Source: Bacteroidota bacterium
GTDB lineage: Bacteria > Bacteroidota > Bacteroidia > Flavobacteriales_D > Crocinitomicaceae
Length of the DNA stretch: 64,000 nucleotides
Direction: 5' to 3'
Assembly: GCA_024280155.1 (NCBI GenBank)
Contig: JAJRQQ010000096.1
Location: 1-64,000 of the forward strand
A program made the position numbers and the translations under genes. Shown here piece by piece: positions 18,556 to 27,891 of the stretch; position 1 is the first letter of the stretch, and each line of letters starts with the position of its first letter. Under the pieces are notes generated by a model that did not search any database, was not told the origin of the DNA, and was given only the letters and a program-made list of their open reading frames with translations.

Positions 18556-20016
18556 TTAGGTGTTCGCAATCACGTTAAAAATCACTTCCATTTTTTTTCG
18601 AACATTTCGCATACTTCCTTCCGGATTGTTGATTGTAATGGCAAATGCATATTTTTTTCCGCTTCTTGCGTGAATGTAACCTGCGTAACTTTTAATTCTT
18701 CGCATAGTTCCACTTTTAGCAAAAACACGGCCTTGCCCAGCTTGTCCACGACAAATGGGTTTTAAAGTCCCACTTTCGCCTGCAACAGGTAATGAATTAA
18801 AAAATTCTTCGTGATACTTTGATGTATGCATATAGCGTAATAGCGAAGTGAAATGGGTTGCTGAGATTGCGTTCATTCTTGATAAACCACTTCCGTCGGT
18901 TAAATGAATAGAAGTAAATCCCAATTTATTTTTCCAAAAAGCTTCTATGATTTCCAAACCTTTTTTTGAACTTCCGTTCCCCGTTTTTTTATAGGCAATC
19001 AGGCAAACCAAATGTTCTGCAAATAAATTAATGCTTTTGTAATTTGTCTTATTAATAATGTCAATGAGTTTTTCTCCTTCATGCGTGAATAATAATGTTC
19101 TTTTTGAGTAATCATTCTCAGTTAAATTCATTAATCGAACACTTTTGTATTCTCCAGTTAACTTTATAGAAGAATTTTTAATTGCTTCAGAGAATAAATA
19201 AGCAACTTGCTTTTCGGGGTCTGGCAAACTACCTTTTACGATAAAATCTTCTTTGTTTATAGGTAAAGTTCCTGTAATAAATCGGTCGTTGGAGTAAGGT
19301 GCACCATAAATGTATGAATTATCTCCTCTTTTTTGAGAACTAAGAACATAATTTATTAACATCAATTCAGGTACAAATGGAGTTATTTTTACCAAAACAG
19401 TCGATTGATTTACTTTTGTACCTGTTTTAAAATGCAATCGAATGAGGTTGTCTCCAATTGTTAATCCTGAAGGACCTGCACCGTAATAATTCCCCATATC
19501 AACCCAACTCCATCCATCTGGAGCACCATTGTATCCAAATTCAGATGCATCTGCAATAATATTTCCTGAAATTGATTTAATTCCTTTCTTCTTTAATTCG
19601 TTGACCCATTCTCGCAAAAAATCGTATTGATGTTCTTCTTCATTGAAGTATTTACTTCCTAAAGTTGGGTCGCCTCCTCCGCGTATCCAAATATTTCCGT
19701 TGAGAACACCATTTGAATCGATTATCCCATCTGTGTAGACACGAGTTTTTGCCCTGTAATTTGGGCCTAAAATTTCTAAAGCAGTAGCAGTAGAGAATAA
19801 TTTTGTTGTCGATGCAGTAGGCATTGTTCGTTCACTACCGTATGAATAGATTGTTTTTTTAGTCGATAAATCAACCAATTTAAAACTTACCGAAGCATTT
19901 TTATGTTGATTATCATTGATGAAATGTTGCACAGAATTTTCAATTGTTCCGTGTGCAATTGTTAAATTTAACCCGTAGAATAGTGTTATAAGGAATAGAC
20001 TTAGTATCTTCATCAA
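18556..20016 (-). CDS. dacB: D-alanyl-D-alanine carboxypeptidase/endopeptidase (PBP4, peptidase S13)
   Basis: The product has 486 residues and an N-terminal signal peptide (ILSLFLITLFYGLNLTIAHG). The penicillin-binding motifs are present: SxxK as ASTTKL (S69, K72), the SxN-type DGSGLSRMN, and the KTG equivalent as AKSGTMRRIKSYAG. A large insertion between the first two motifs (about residues 100-330) is characteristic of the class C PBP4 family. The enzyme is periplasmic and trims or cleaves peptidoglycan cross-links. It is convergent with ddl, with one base between the genes. Confidence 0.95.
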   Translation of the reverse strand: MMKILSLFLITLFYGLNLTIAHGTIENSVQHFINDNQHKNASVSFKLVDLSTKKTIYSYGSERTMPTASTTKLFSTATALEILGPNYRAKTRVYTDGIIDSNGVLNGNIWIRGGGDPTLGSKYFNEEEHQYDFLREWVNELKKKGIKSISGNIIADASEFGYNGAPDGWSWVDMGNYYGAGPSGLTIGDNLIRLHFKTGTKVNQSTVLVKITPFVPELMLINYVLSSQKRGDNSYIYGAPYSNDRFITGTLPINKEDFIVKGSLPDPEKQVAYLFSEAIKNSSIKLTGEYKSVRLMNLTENDYSKRTLLFTHEGEKLIDIINKTNYKSINLFAEHLVCLIAYKKTGNGSSKKGLEIIEAFWKNKLGFTSIHLTDGSGLSRMNAISATHFTSLLRYMHTSKYHEEFFNSLPVAGESGTLKPICRGQAGQGRVFAKSGTMRRIKSYAGYIHARSGKKYAFAITINNPEGSMRNVRKKMEVIFNVIANT

Positions 20017-20098
20017 AATTTTTTGTTAAAATTCGTCAAGAATTCTCAATGAATGTGCCAAAAGTCAAAAACTTTTAAACAATTGAGTAAGAATAATT

Positions 20099-21301
20099 AT
20101 GGCAACGTATAAAAGGAAAATTAAGGTATTGCGTATCATCAATCGATTTAACATTGGTGGTCCAACCTATAATGCAACCTTTTTAACGGCTTTTTTAGGA
20201 GATGATTTTGAAACAATGCTCGTTGGTGGAATGCCTGAAGAAGGAGAATCTGATTCTTTGTATATTCTTGAGAAATATAATGTTACTCCATTTTTAATGA
20301 AAGAAATGGTACGTAAGCCAAGTTTAAAAAATGACAAGGCAGCTTATCGAAAGATTAAAGATATTATCGAAGAATTTAAGCCGGACATTGTTCATACTCA
20401 TGCATCTAAAGCAGGTGCATTAGGACGAAAAGCGGCTAAATCTTGTGGTGTCCCAATTATTTTGCATACATTTCATGGACACGTTTTTCATTCTTATTTT
20501 GGGAGAGTAAAAACGGCCATTTTTAAGCAGATAGAGAAATTTTTAGCCAGGAAATCAGATGTTATTGTTGCTATTTCAGATATACAAAAAGAAGAATTAA
20601 CCAAAACCCACAAAATTTGTTCTCCTGAAAAGGTAAAAGTGATTCCTCTAGGATTTGATTTAAAAGTGTTTAAGGAGAAGAAAGAAAGTGAACGTAAGCG
20701 TGTTAGAGCTTATTATGGCATTGAAGATGATGAAGTTGCTGTAGCAATTATTGGTCGTTTAGCCCCTGTAAAAAATCATCATCTTTTTCTTGAAGTGATA
20801 GATGACGTTCTTCAAAAAACATCGAAGAAAGTGAAATGTTATATTGTTGGTGACGGAACTGAGCGAGAGGATATTGAAGAAAAAGTAAATAAAATCAATC
20901 AGAAGTATAATCATGTGATACAAATGACGTCTTGGATAAAAGATGTGGCAAGTTTTAATGCAGGAATGGATGTGATTTGTTTGACATCTAAAAATGAAGG
21001 AACTCCAGTTAGTTTGATTGAAGCTCAAGCGTCCGGTGTCCCTGTTGTAACAACTGATGTTGGTGGTGTTAGAGATGTTGTTTTGGAAGGTGAAACAGGT
21101 TTTGTTGTAGCGAGAAATAATAAAGAAAAATTCGCTAAAAAATTACTCGAACTCGTTGAGAATGAAAAAGAACGAGAAAAAATGTCACAAAATGGATGGA
21201 ATCACGTAGAAGAGAAATTCCATTATACAACTTTGGTTAAAAATATGACTAATTTGTATCATGATTTAATAGAATTGAAAAAAAATGAATTGGATTTATA
21301 G
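20099..21301 (+). CDS. Glycosyltransferase family 4 protein
   Basis: This 400-residue GT-B transferase has an N-terminal acceptor domain starting VLRIINRFNIGGPTYNATF and a C-terminal donor domain. The donor domain carries VAIIGRLAPVKNHHLFLE and the EX7E-like nucleotide-sugar site (SKNEGTPVSLIEAQASG followed by VPVVTTDVGGVRDVV). HTHASKAGALGRKAA is typical of family 4 enzymes acting on lipid-linked saccharides. It heads a polysaccharide cluster; the Wza-like gene starts 16 bases before its end. The added sugar and acceptor are not predictable. Confidence 0.93.
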   Translation: MATYKRKIKVLRIINRFNIGGPTYNATFLTAFLGDDFETMLVGGMPEEGESDSLYILEKYNVTPFLMKEMVRKPSLKNDKAAYRKIKDIIEEFKPDIVHTHASKAGALGRKAAKSCGVPIILHTFHGHVFHSYFGRVKTAIFKQIEKFLARKSDVIVAISDIQKEELTKTHKICSPEKVKVIPLGFDLKVFKEKKESERKRVRAYYGIEDDEVAVAIIGRLAPVKNHHLFLEVIDDVLQKTSKKVKCYIVGDGTEREDIEEKVNKINQKYNHVIQMTSWIKDVASFNAGMDVICLTSKNEGTPVSLIEAQASGVPVVTTDVGGVRDVVLEGETGFVVARNNKEKFAKKLLELVENEKEREKMSQNGWNHVEEKFHYTTLVKNMTNLYHDLIELKKNELDL

Positions 21302-22058
21302 AATACTATTTTTATTATCGTTTGCTTCAACTTTACTGTTTCAAAGTTGTGGTATAAACAGTAACTTAATGTTTAAACAAGCAAAAGGGGAGGAAAACAA
21401 TGATTCTATTCCTTTAAGACCTGCAGAAGCATATCGCATATCTCCAGATGATAAAATTACGTTCACTTTATCAACAAATAATGGTTCTGATATCATTGAA
21501 GGAGTTACAGGGATTTCAGATGACTCAAAAAGACAAACGAAGGCAACTACAGAATATTTAGTTCGAAGAAATGGAGAAGTTGAACTGCCTGTTTTAGGAA
21601 TTGTTCATGTGACAGGATTAACAGTTGAGGAATGTGAGGATACATTGATTCATTTATTCTCTTCAGAATATCAAAAACCATACGTTCAAGTTAAAATAAC
21701 CAATCAAAGAGTGATTGTTTTTCCAGGAAATGGTTCTGATGCAACTGTCGTTCAGCTAAAAAACTCGAATACAACTTTGATGGAGGCATTGGCTTTAGCT
21801 GGGGGCATAACTGACAGAGGGAAAGCAAATACAGTGAAACTGATGCGAAAGGTGAATGGAACTCGTCAAGTTTATGTTATTGATTTGTCCACAATTGAAG
21901 GATTAAAATATGTGGACATGATTGTTCAGGCAAATGATTATATTTACGTTGAACCAACACCTGAAATTGCAAAGGAAATAGCACAAGATGTTGTTCCAAT
22001 TGTTTCTCTTTTGTCGAGTGCAATTGTTATTTTTACAGCCATTAATTTTTTGAAATAA
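21285..22058 (+). CDS. Polysaccharide export lipoprotein (Wza-like)
   Basis: This 257-residue lipoprotein has a signal ending in the lipobox LLFQSC near residue 22. A Poly_export domain follows (about 45-130; YRISPDDKITFTLS and the VELPVLGIVHVTGLTVEE segment), then an SLBB-like region (about 135-215; TTLMEALALAGGITDRGKA). A C-terminal hydrophobic helix (PIVSLLSSAIVIFTAINFL) resembles the membrane-spanning helix of Wza-type exporters. It lies between the glycosyltransferase (16-base overlap) and the Wzc-like kinase (1-base gap) and presumably forms the outer-membrane export channel with that kinase. Confidence 0.93.
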   Translation: MNWIYRILFLLSFASTLLFQSCGINSNLMFKQAKGEENNDSIPLRPAEAYRISPDDKITFTLSTNNGSDIIEGVTGISDDSKRQTKATTEYLVRRNGEVELPVLGIVHVTGLTVEECEDTLIHLFSSEYQKPYVQVKITNQRVIVFPGNGSDATVVQLKNSNTTLMEALALAGGITDRGKANTVKLMRKVNGTRQVYVIDLSTIEGLKYVDMIVQANDYIYVEPTPEIAKEIAQDVVPIVSLLSSAIVIFTAINFLK

Positions 22059-22059
22059 A

Positions 22060-24471
22060 TTGAGTAATAAAAGTCTTTTCATAAATAAAACGTATGATCC
22101 TCTCATTCTGAGAACGATTCTAAAAAGGTATTGGTGGTGGCCATTCTCTTTTGTTTTACTGTTTAGTTTTCTTGCATTTTTCTACCTGAGATACACTAAA
22201 CCAGTGTATGAGTCTTCGATGGTTTTACAACTTTCTGATAAAGATAATGCGAAAGAAATTCTTGATTTTGAGAACATGAATTCACGAGATAATCAACTTT
22301 CAAGTGTCACTGAGTTATTGCGCTCTGAGTTACTTTTTCAGCGTGCTATAAAGAGCATGAAAATGAATATCAGTATGTATTCTCGTGGAAAGGTGTTAAC
22401 AGAAGAACTTTATTTGAAGAGTAATTTTTATGTTCAACCATACGAATTAAGTGATTCTTCCATTATTGGAAAAGAAATTAATTTCCAATTTAAAGGAGAG
22501 GATGTTACTTTAACCTACGAACATGGAGGGAAACAAAAGGAGTTATCAGGCAAAGTCAATAGTCATTTAAAGAATGAAGATTTTGATGTTGTCTTGAAAG
22601 TTGTTGATAAAAAAGGATTCAAAGAGACCACGCATGAAAATGAATTGTTTTTTGTGTTTAACAGTATTCAATCGGTGACAGATCGATTGAAAGATGGGTT
22701 AAAAGTAATGCCCTTAGATGTCAATGCAAAGACAATCTCGATTTCTTTTAGAGGGTATAATCCTCAATTATGTCGTGATGTTACTTTGGCAATTTCAAAC
22801 GCATTTATTTCTTTCGATGAAGAAAATCAGCGAAAAGGTTCTGAAAATATTTTAAATTTCATTAATGTTCAGTTGGATTCTCTTTCGATGGAATTGAAAG
22901 CTTCTCAAGATAGTTTAATGTTGTTTCAAAGAGTACAAAATTTACCTGATCCTGAATCAGCAAATCTTGAATTTAATGAAAATGTCAATAAACTTCAAGA
23001 TCAATTGTATACGCTCGAAGAAGAATTAAATTCTTTGGAAAGTGTACATAGAATGCTAGCCAAAAATCCGGACAGATTAGAAGTGTATCGACTTTTACCC
23101 GAAATGTTAGGTAAAAGCTACGAAGAATCTTTGGTGAAAAGAATTGAAGAACTACATCTTTTGTTGGAACGAAAAGAAGATTTATTGTACAAAGTAACCG
23201 AAGACAATTCTGAAATTAAACTTTTGAATAATAAAATTCAAGCAAAGATTAATTCGATTCAGATGAGTATTGCTGCAATTGAAAATCGTTTGACACAAAA
23301 TGCTTCTGTAATTAAAACAAAAATTAATGCTTACCAGAATAAAATATTTGAATTACCAGAAAAGAAAATGGAGTTCAACCGCTTAAAAAATATTCAAGAT
23401 TTAAATGACAAATATTTCACATTACTAACTGAAAAGAAAGTGCTTTATGCAATTTCCGATGCTGGTTATGCTTCTTCAAATAGAGTGTTGAGTCAACCAA
23501 AAGTATCTGGTGTACCTGTTGAACCAAGTCGTAAGTTTATTTACAGCACATTTATCTTATTTGGTGTTGTGATTGGTTTAGGAGTAATGTTTCTAAAATA
23601 TTTGATGTTCAATGAAATCAATATGATTGAGGATTTAGAAAGCATTTTACCTCCTCAAGCTTCAATTTTGGGTGGAATTCCATTGTTCAAATACAATATG
23701 GAGTTCTCAAAATTAATTGTTGCAGAAGCACCGAAGTCATCCATGGCAGAATCCATGCGTAAGATTCGAACGAACTTGAGCTATATCAATCCAGATTATA
23801 AAACGATTGCCATTTCTTCTTCGATTTCCGGAGAAGGTAAAACATTCGTGGCATTGAATTTAGCTGGAATTATTGCGATGTCAGGTAAGAAAACGGTGCT
23901 ATTGGATTTAGATTTACGTACACCGAAAATTCACCTCGGAATGAATGTGGATAATATCAATGGGATGAGTTCATTGATTGTTGGGCAAAGTAAAATGGAG
24001 GATTGTATTCACAATATGGGAATTGATAATCTAGATTTTATTACCGCAGGTCCAACACCACCAAATCCTTCTGAATTATTATTGAGTCAACGATTTAAAG
24101 ACATTATTGAAGAATTAAAATCGATGTACGATGTAGTGATTATTGACAACCCTCCGGTAGGATTAGTTTCGGATGGTGTGAGAAATTTAACGGATGCGGA
24201 TATTCCTATTTATGTCTTTAAATCACATTATTCTAAACGTAATTTTGCTAATCGTGTCAAAGAGTTATTTGAGGTGCAGCAATTAAAATCGTTGAATGTT
24301 ATTCTAAATGGATTACAACTGTCTAAATCTTCTGCGTATGGCTATGGCTATGGCTATGGTTATGGGGATTACGGAAATGGGTATATGGAGGATGACACCA
24401 AAGTTTTCAAAGAAGCTGCAAAACAAGCGAAATGGTACCGAAAAATCTTTAAAAAGAATGGAAATAAATAA
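22060..24471 (+). CDS. Wzc-like polysaccharide co-polymerase / bacterial tyrosine kinase
   Basis: The 803-residue product starts at TTG (22060), directly after the Wza-like stop. A Wzz domain with a membrane helix near residues 25-45 is followed by a long periplasmic coiled coil (about 260-440). A second membrane helix lies near 487-507, then a BY-kinase domain. The Walker A is SGEGKT (about 590-595), the Walker A' is VLLDLDLRTPK and the Walker B is VVIIDNPPVG. The C-terminal tail holds a tyrosine cluster (YGYGYGYGYGDYGNGY), the usual autophosphorylation site. The protein controls chain length and export. Its last 14 bases overlap the rfbC start. Confidence 0.95.
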   Translation: MSNKSLFINKTYDPLILRTILKRYWWWPFSFVLLFSFLAFFYLRYTKPVYESSMVLQLSDKDNAKEILDFENMNSRDNQLSSVTELLRSELLFQRAIKSMKMNISMYSRGKVLTEELYLKSNFYVQPYELSDSSIIGKEINFQFKGEDVTLTYEHGGKQKELSGKVNSHLKNEDFDVVLKVVDKKGFKETTHENELFFVFNSIQSVTDRLKDGLKVMPLDVNAKTISISFRGYNPQLCRDVTLAISNAFISFDEENQRKGSENILNFINVQLDSLSMELKASQDSLMLFQRVQNLPDPESANLEFNENVNKLQDQLYTLEEELNSLESVHRMLAKNPDRLEVYRLLPEMLGKSYEESLVKRIEELHLLLERKEDLLYKVTEDNSEIKLLNNKIQAKINSIQMSIAAIENRLTQNASVIKTKINAYQNKIFELPEKKMEFNRLKNIQDLNDKYFTLLTEKKVLYAISDAGYASSNRVLSQPKVSGVPVEPSRKFIYSTFILFGVVIGLGVMFLKYLMFNEINMIEDLESILPPQASILGGIPLFKYNMEFSKLIVAEAPKSSMAESMRKIRTNLSYINPDYKTIAISSSISGEGKTFVALNLAGIIAMSGKKTVLLDLDLRTPKIHLGMNVDNINGMSSLIVGQSKMEDCIHNMGIDNLDFITAGPTPPNPSELLLSQRFKDIIEELKSMYDVVIIDNPPVGLVSDGVRNLTDADIPIYVFKSHYSKRNFANRVKELFEVQQLKSLNVILNGLQLSKSSAYGYGYGYGYGDYGNGYMEDDTKVFKEAAKQAKWYRKIFKKNGNK

Positions 24472-25003
24472 AACCGAAATAGAAGGATTACTCATTTTTA
24501 CTCCTCGAAAATTTGAAGATGATAGAGGGTATTTCTTTGAAAGTTTTAATCAATCTATTTTTGATGAGGCTACAAACAATAAATTCTCTTTTGTGCAGGA
24601 CAATCAATCGTTTTCAAAAAAAGGAGTTTTAAGAGGGCTGCATTTTCAAAACCCGCCATTTGCTCAAGGGAAATTGGTACGTGTAATCAAAGGTGCTGTT
24701 CTAGATGTTGCTGTAGATATTCGTAAAGATTCTAAAACGTATGGAAAGTATGTGAGTATTGAGTTGTCTGAAGAGAACAACAAACAATTTTGGATTCCTC
24801 CTGGATTTGCTCATGGTTTTATTACCTTAGAAGATGATACGATTTTTTCATATAAATGCACCAACTATTATGCTCCTCAAAGTGAAGGTACAATACTTTG
24901 GAGTGACATTGATTTAAACATTGATTGGAAATTGAAACCAATATTTGTGAGTGATAAAGATGAAATTGGGACAGAATTCTGTAACTTCGCAACTCAATTT
25001 TAA
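24458..25003 (+). CDS. rfbC: dTDP-4-dehydrorhamnose 3,5-epimerase
   Basis: The enzyme is 181 residues from the ATG at 24458 (MEINKTEIEGLLIF). The frame is open further upstream, but that part is the kinase gene read in another frame. Conserved cupin segments are PRKFEDDRGYFFESFN, SFSKKGVLRGLHFQNPP (catalytic histidine in RGLHFQ), LDVAVDIRKDSKTYG and WIPPGFAHGFITLEDD. The enzyme converts dTDP-4-keto-6-deoxyglucose to dTDP-4-keto-rhamnose. RfbA, RfbB and RfbD are not in this cluster, so they must be encoded elsewhere or the enzyme acts on a related sugar. It overlaps the kinase gene by 14 bases. Confidence 0.93.
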   Translation: MEINKTEIEGLLIFTPRKFEDDRGYFFESFNQSIFDEATNNKFSFVQDNQSFSKKGVLRGLHFQNPPFAQGKLVRVIKGAVLDVAVDIRKDSKTYGKYVSIELSEENNKQFWIPPGFAHGFITLEDDTIFSYKCTNYYAPQSEGTILWSDIDLNIDWKLKPIFVSDKDEIGTEFCNFATQF

Positions 25004-25010
25004 ACTACTC

Positions 25011-26095
25011 GTGGAAATTAAACTTTTTCAAATACTTGGCTTTCTGCTCGGAGGTGCTGTTGTTGCGTATAGCATTAATGTTTTATTATTACGATTTTCT
25101 CGTTCTTTAGGAATTCGTAATAAAAATGATGTGACAGTAAGATGGAGCCAAGAATCGAAACCTTCTTTAGGTGGAATTAGCTTCTTTATTGTATTTGTCT
25201 TTTCTGCAATTGCATACATGATTGTATTCAGCGATGCACCCAATATTTTTCAGAACAAACAATTTGTAGGTTTATTTGTCGCAGGTTCTTTGGCTTTTTT
25301 AATGGGATTAGCTGATGATGCCTATAATACACGTCCGTTGATTAAACTTGTTGTGCAAATTTTATGTGGAGTATTATTTGTTCTAACGGATACAACAATT
25401 GATTTCTTTCATATTTGGTATTTAGATGATATATTGACTATTTTCTGGGTAATACTTATTATGAATTCATTGAATATGCTGGACAACATGGATGGAATAA
25501 CAGGAACAACTGTTTTTTTTATATTGATTACCTGCTTATTCTCTGCTTGGATTGTTCTTCCATTCAATGCCAATATTTGGGTACTTGTTTTGGTCTCTGT
25601 AATTGGGGCTGTTCTCGGTTTTCTAAAAATGAATTTACATCCATCACGCTTGTTTATGGGTGATGCAGGTTCACAGTTTATCGGGCTTTTCGTTGCTTTT
25701 TTGGGATAAAATATCTTTGGAATATTGGGGTTGCTAATCCGTTGGCAGAGCATCCTTCGTGGCTCGGAATGATGGTTGTTTTTGTAGCTTTTACTCCTGC
25801 AGCAGTTGATACTGTAACAGTTGTGATTAATCGACTAAAAATTGGACAATCTCCTATGGTTGGAGGGAAAGACCATACGACTCATCATTTGGTTTATGCA
25901 GGTCTGAGTGATTTTAAAGTTTGGCTCGTGTTTTTATTAATAGGCTTTCTTTCTTCTTTATTTGCTTTGGCAATGATTAATTTAATCACGTTAGAAACCT
26001 ATTATCCTGTGCCATTTTTTGTGATTTATTCAATCTTTGTGTTTGTTTTATTGTATAAAAACACCATCAAATATAAAGCACCTACTCAAAATTAA
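25011..26095 (+). pseudogene. WecA/MraY-type phospho-sugar transferase, frameshifted
   Basis: This polyprenyl-phosphate N-acetylhexosamine-1-phosphate transferase is encoded in two frames. The first part, from GTG 25011 (VEIKLFQILGFLLGG) to the TAA at 25707, has SLGGISFF, LMGLADDAYNTRPLIK, NMLDNMDGITG and LFMGDAGSQFIGLFVAF. The second part continues one frame over with GIKYLWNIGVANPL, the histidine motif GGKDHTTHHLVYAG and further membrane helices to 26095. The break is in a run of six T at 25697-25702; a seventh T would restore one uninterrupted frame of about 361 codons. The enzyme would start lipid-linked glycan synthesis for the upstream cluster. It could be a real mutation, a slippage-controlled gene or a sequence error. 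Confidence 0.85.
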
Positions 26096-26097
26096 TT

Positions 26098-27291
26098 TTA
26101 TTCTTCTCTCTTTTTACTTCTGAAATAAATCAGTAACAAACCTACTAAGATTATTGCACTTGCCCCTAGAAGAGTCGTGTCATAATAAGGAATAGAGATT
26201 GAAAAATGTGAAAAAGCAATTCCTTGTGCAAATAATAATACCTCAGAAGAAATAAATCCGAGAAAATAGAAAATCACCCCTAATTTATCCAATTGTATTT
26301 TTAAAATTGTTGAGAATAAGACAAAAATCATTGGGCTTAAAAAACCTAAAGTAAATAAGTGTATATAACCGATAATGTAATTTGCTTTGAAACGGATGAC
26401 ATGCTCAAATAAATCGGGGAAGATGCTAAAAAACTGAAGCAATACTTTTATCGTAAACGCTGAAAAAGCAAAAATTAAGATAAATCGAACTTGCTTTCTG
26501 AGTTGTGTGGAGAACGTTTTTTGTGTGATTTTTAAAAGGTAGAAGAGAGAAATGACTTGTAAAATGGCTGATAAAATGGCAACAAATTGGATGCCCCAAT
26601 GATTTTCACTCCAAAGTAAAGATAAGCTATAACCTAAAATACAAGAAACTGTTGTGAGGGTGTAAAAAGGAGTTAGCAATTTCAAAGAATCTTTGTTTAG
26701 TTTCTTCGAAATGTATCGGAAGAAAATCCCGAACAGTGTACAAATAAAAAAGCCATTGTATAAAAAATGTAGATAGAAATAAATGGTATTGTGATACAAC
26801 TCATGTTTTCCAAATTTTGCTACGATAATTCCGACCATCCAAATTGCAAGACTGGATAAGAAATAGAATAAAATTCCTGTTTTTATAAAGAGAGAAGGAA
26901 TACTTCGATTGTTTTTTATTTCTTTTAGAGTTGAAATGAGGTAAAAGTAACTCGTCAATAGGAAAATGGATAAAAACAAGATGGAAAAGAAATGGTATCC
27001 TTGAATAGGAAAGCTGATGAGTAATCCAAATAAGGAAAAAACCATGATTTTGAAAAACCATTTGAGCTTTTGAGATTCATTTAACTTTTTAGGGAAATAT
27101 TCTTGAGCAATTAAACTTATAACAGCTAAGAAACCCCAACCTAAGAAAGCAACATGTGAATGTCCTTCGAGAATGTTCTTGTAATTAAAAGGTATAAAAT
27201 CTACGTGTTTATAGATCCGTAAAGTCAACCCATAGAATGCGGAAAGAATAAAAAATATTCGGGCAATCTTTATTTGTTGTTGAATACGCAT
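26098..27291 (-). CDS. Polytopic membrane protein, NnrS/haem-copper-oxidase-like, nor-associated
   Basis: This 397-residue protein has about 12 hydrophobic helices. Histidines sit within or at the ends of helices in short motifs: LEGHSHVAFLGWGF, IYFYLHFLYNGFF and IGYIHLFTLGFLSPM. This spacing recalls NnrS and subunit I-like haem-binding membrane proteins, but neither family can be assigned firmly by eye. The gene is divergent from norC with a 140-base shared upstream region, which supports a role in nitric oxide response or haem-dependent respiration. It is convergent with the WecA-type gene (2-base gap). Function is otherwise unknown. Confidence 0.6.
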   Translation of the reverse strand: MRIQQQIKIARIFFILSAFYGLTLRIYKHVDFIPFNYKNILEGHSHVAFLGWGFLAVISLIAQEYFPKKLNESQKLKWFFKIMVFSLFGLLISFPIQGYHFFSILFLSIFLLTSYFYLISTLKEIKNNRSIPSLFIKTGILFYFLSSLAIWMVGIIVAKFGKHELYHNTIYFYLHFLYNGFFICTLFGIFFRYISKKLNKDSLKLLTPFYTLTTVSCILGYSLSLLWSENHWGIQFVAILSAILQVISLFYLLKITQKTFSTQLRKQVRFILIFAFSAFTIKVLLQFFSIFPDLFEHVIRFKANYIIGYIHLFTLGFLSPMIFVLFSTILKIQLDKLGVIFYFLGFISSEVLLFAQGIAFSHFSISIPYYDTTLLGASAIILVGLLLIYFRSKKREE

Positions 27292-27353
27292 TTCATTTTT
27301 TTAAATGACAGAGTCAAAGGTAATCGTTTTATAACAATTATCAATCAATAAAC

Positions 27354-27396
27354 TGATGTATGTCATATAAAAGGATGATACGTGGTTGTATATTTG
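27354..27396 (+). promoter_or_regulatory. Putative norC promoter with CRP/FNR-like site
   Basis: A TATATTTG -7 box (27389-27396) matches the Bacteroidota consensus. No TTG -33 element is visible. Instead an imperfect palindrome TGA-N6-TCA is centred at about 27359.5, some 43 bases before the expected start of transcription. That is the usual place for class II activation by a CRP/FNR-family regulator (for example NnrR- or HcpR-type). Only three of four bases match in each half of the FNR consensus, so the site is tentative. Confidence 0.35.
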
Positions 27397-27431
27397 TCAA
27401 ATAAATTAATACGAATTAAAAACGACAAAAT

Positions 27432-27875
27432 ATGCTATCGAAAAAACAAGCTCGAGCATTCTTTCTCGGAGGAACAGTAGTCACCTTTTTAATATTTATT
27501 GGGTTGACTGTTTATTCTTTAGGGGAAGCTCAGGATCAAACAAATATCGAAAACATGACAGAATCTGTTGTCAGAGGTAAAGTTATTTGGGAACAAAACA
27601 ACTGTATGGGATGTCATACCTTACTTGGTGAGGGTGGTTATTACGCTCCAGAGTTAACAAAGGTTTATGACAGGAAAGGTGCTAATTACATCAAAACTGT
27701 GGTAATGTCTAAGACACCTTGGGCGCCAAACGGACGTCAAATGGTAGATTATGCTATGTCTGAGGACGAAGCAAATGATGTTGTTGAGTTTTTCAAATGG
27801 ATTGGTGAAATAGACCTTAATGGATTTGAAACAGTTGTTTCGCCTCTTGCTGAAACAGATAATGAGTTAGAATAA
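27432..27875 (+). CDS. norC: Nitric oxide reductase subunit C (cytochrome c)
   Basis: This 147-residue protein has one N-terminal membrane anchor (FFLGGTVVTFLIFIGLTVYS) and a periplasmic cytochrome c domain. The haem motif is CMGCH (C58, C61, H62), and M104 in PNGRQMVDYAMS is the probable axial ligand. NorC passes electrons from periplasmic donors to NorB. It is followed by norB after 16 bases. Length and motif positions agree with cNOR small subunits. Confidence 0.96.
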   Translation: MLSKKQARAFFLGGTVVTFLIFIGLTVYSLGEAQDQTNIENMTESVVRGKVIWEQNNCMGCHTLLGEGGYYAPELTKVYDRKGANYIKTVVMSKTPWAPNGRQMVDYAMSEDEANDVVEFFKWIGEIDLNGFETVVSPLAETDNELE

Positions 27876-27891
27876 TTTAAAAAATAGAAAT

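Noticed and set aside
24308..24457. N-terminal extension of RfbC rich in Met-Ala
   Set aside because: It is the Tyr-Gly repeat region of the kinase read in another frame; the conserved epimerase sequence starts at 24458.
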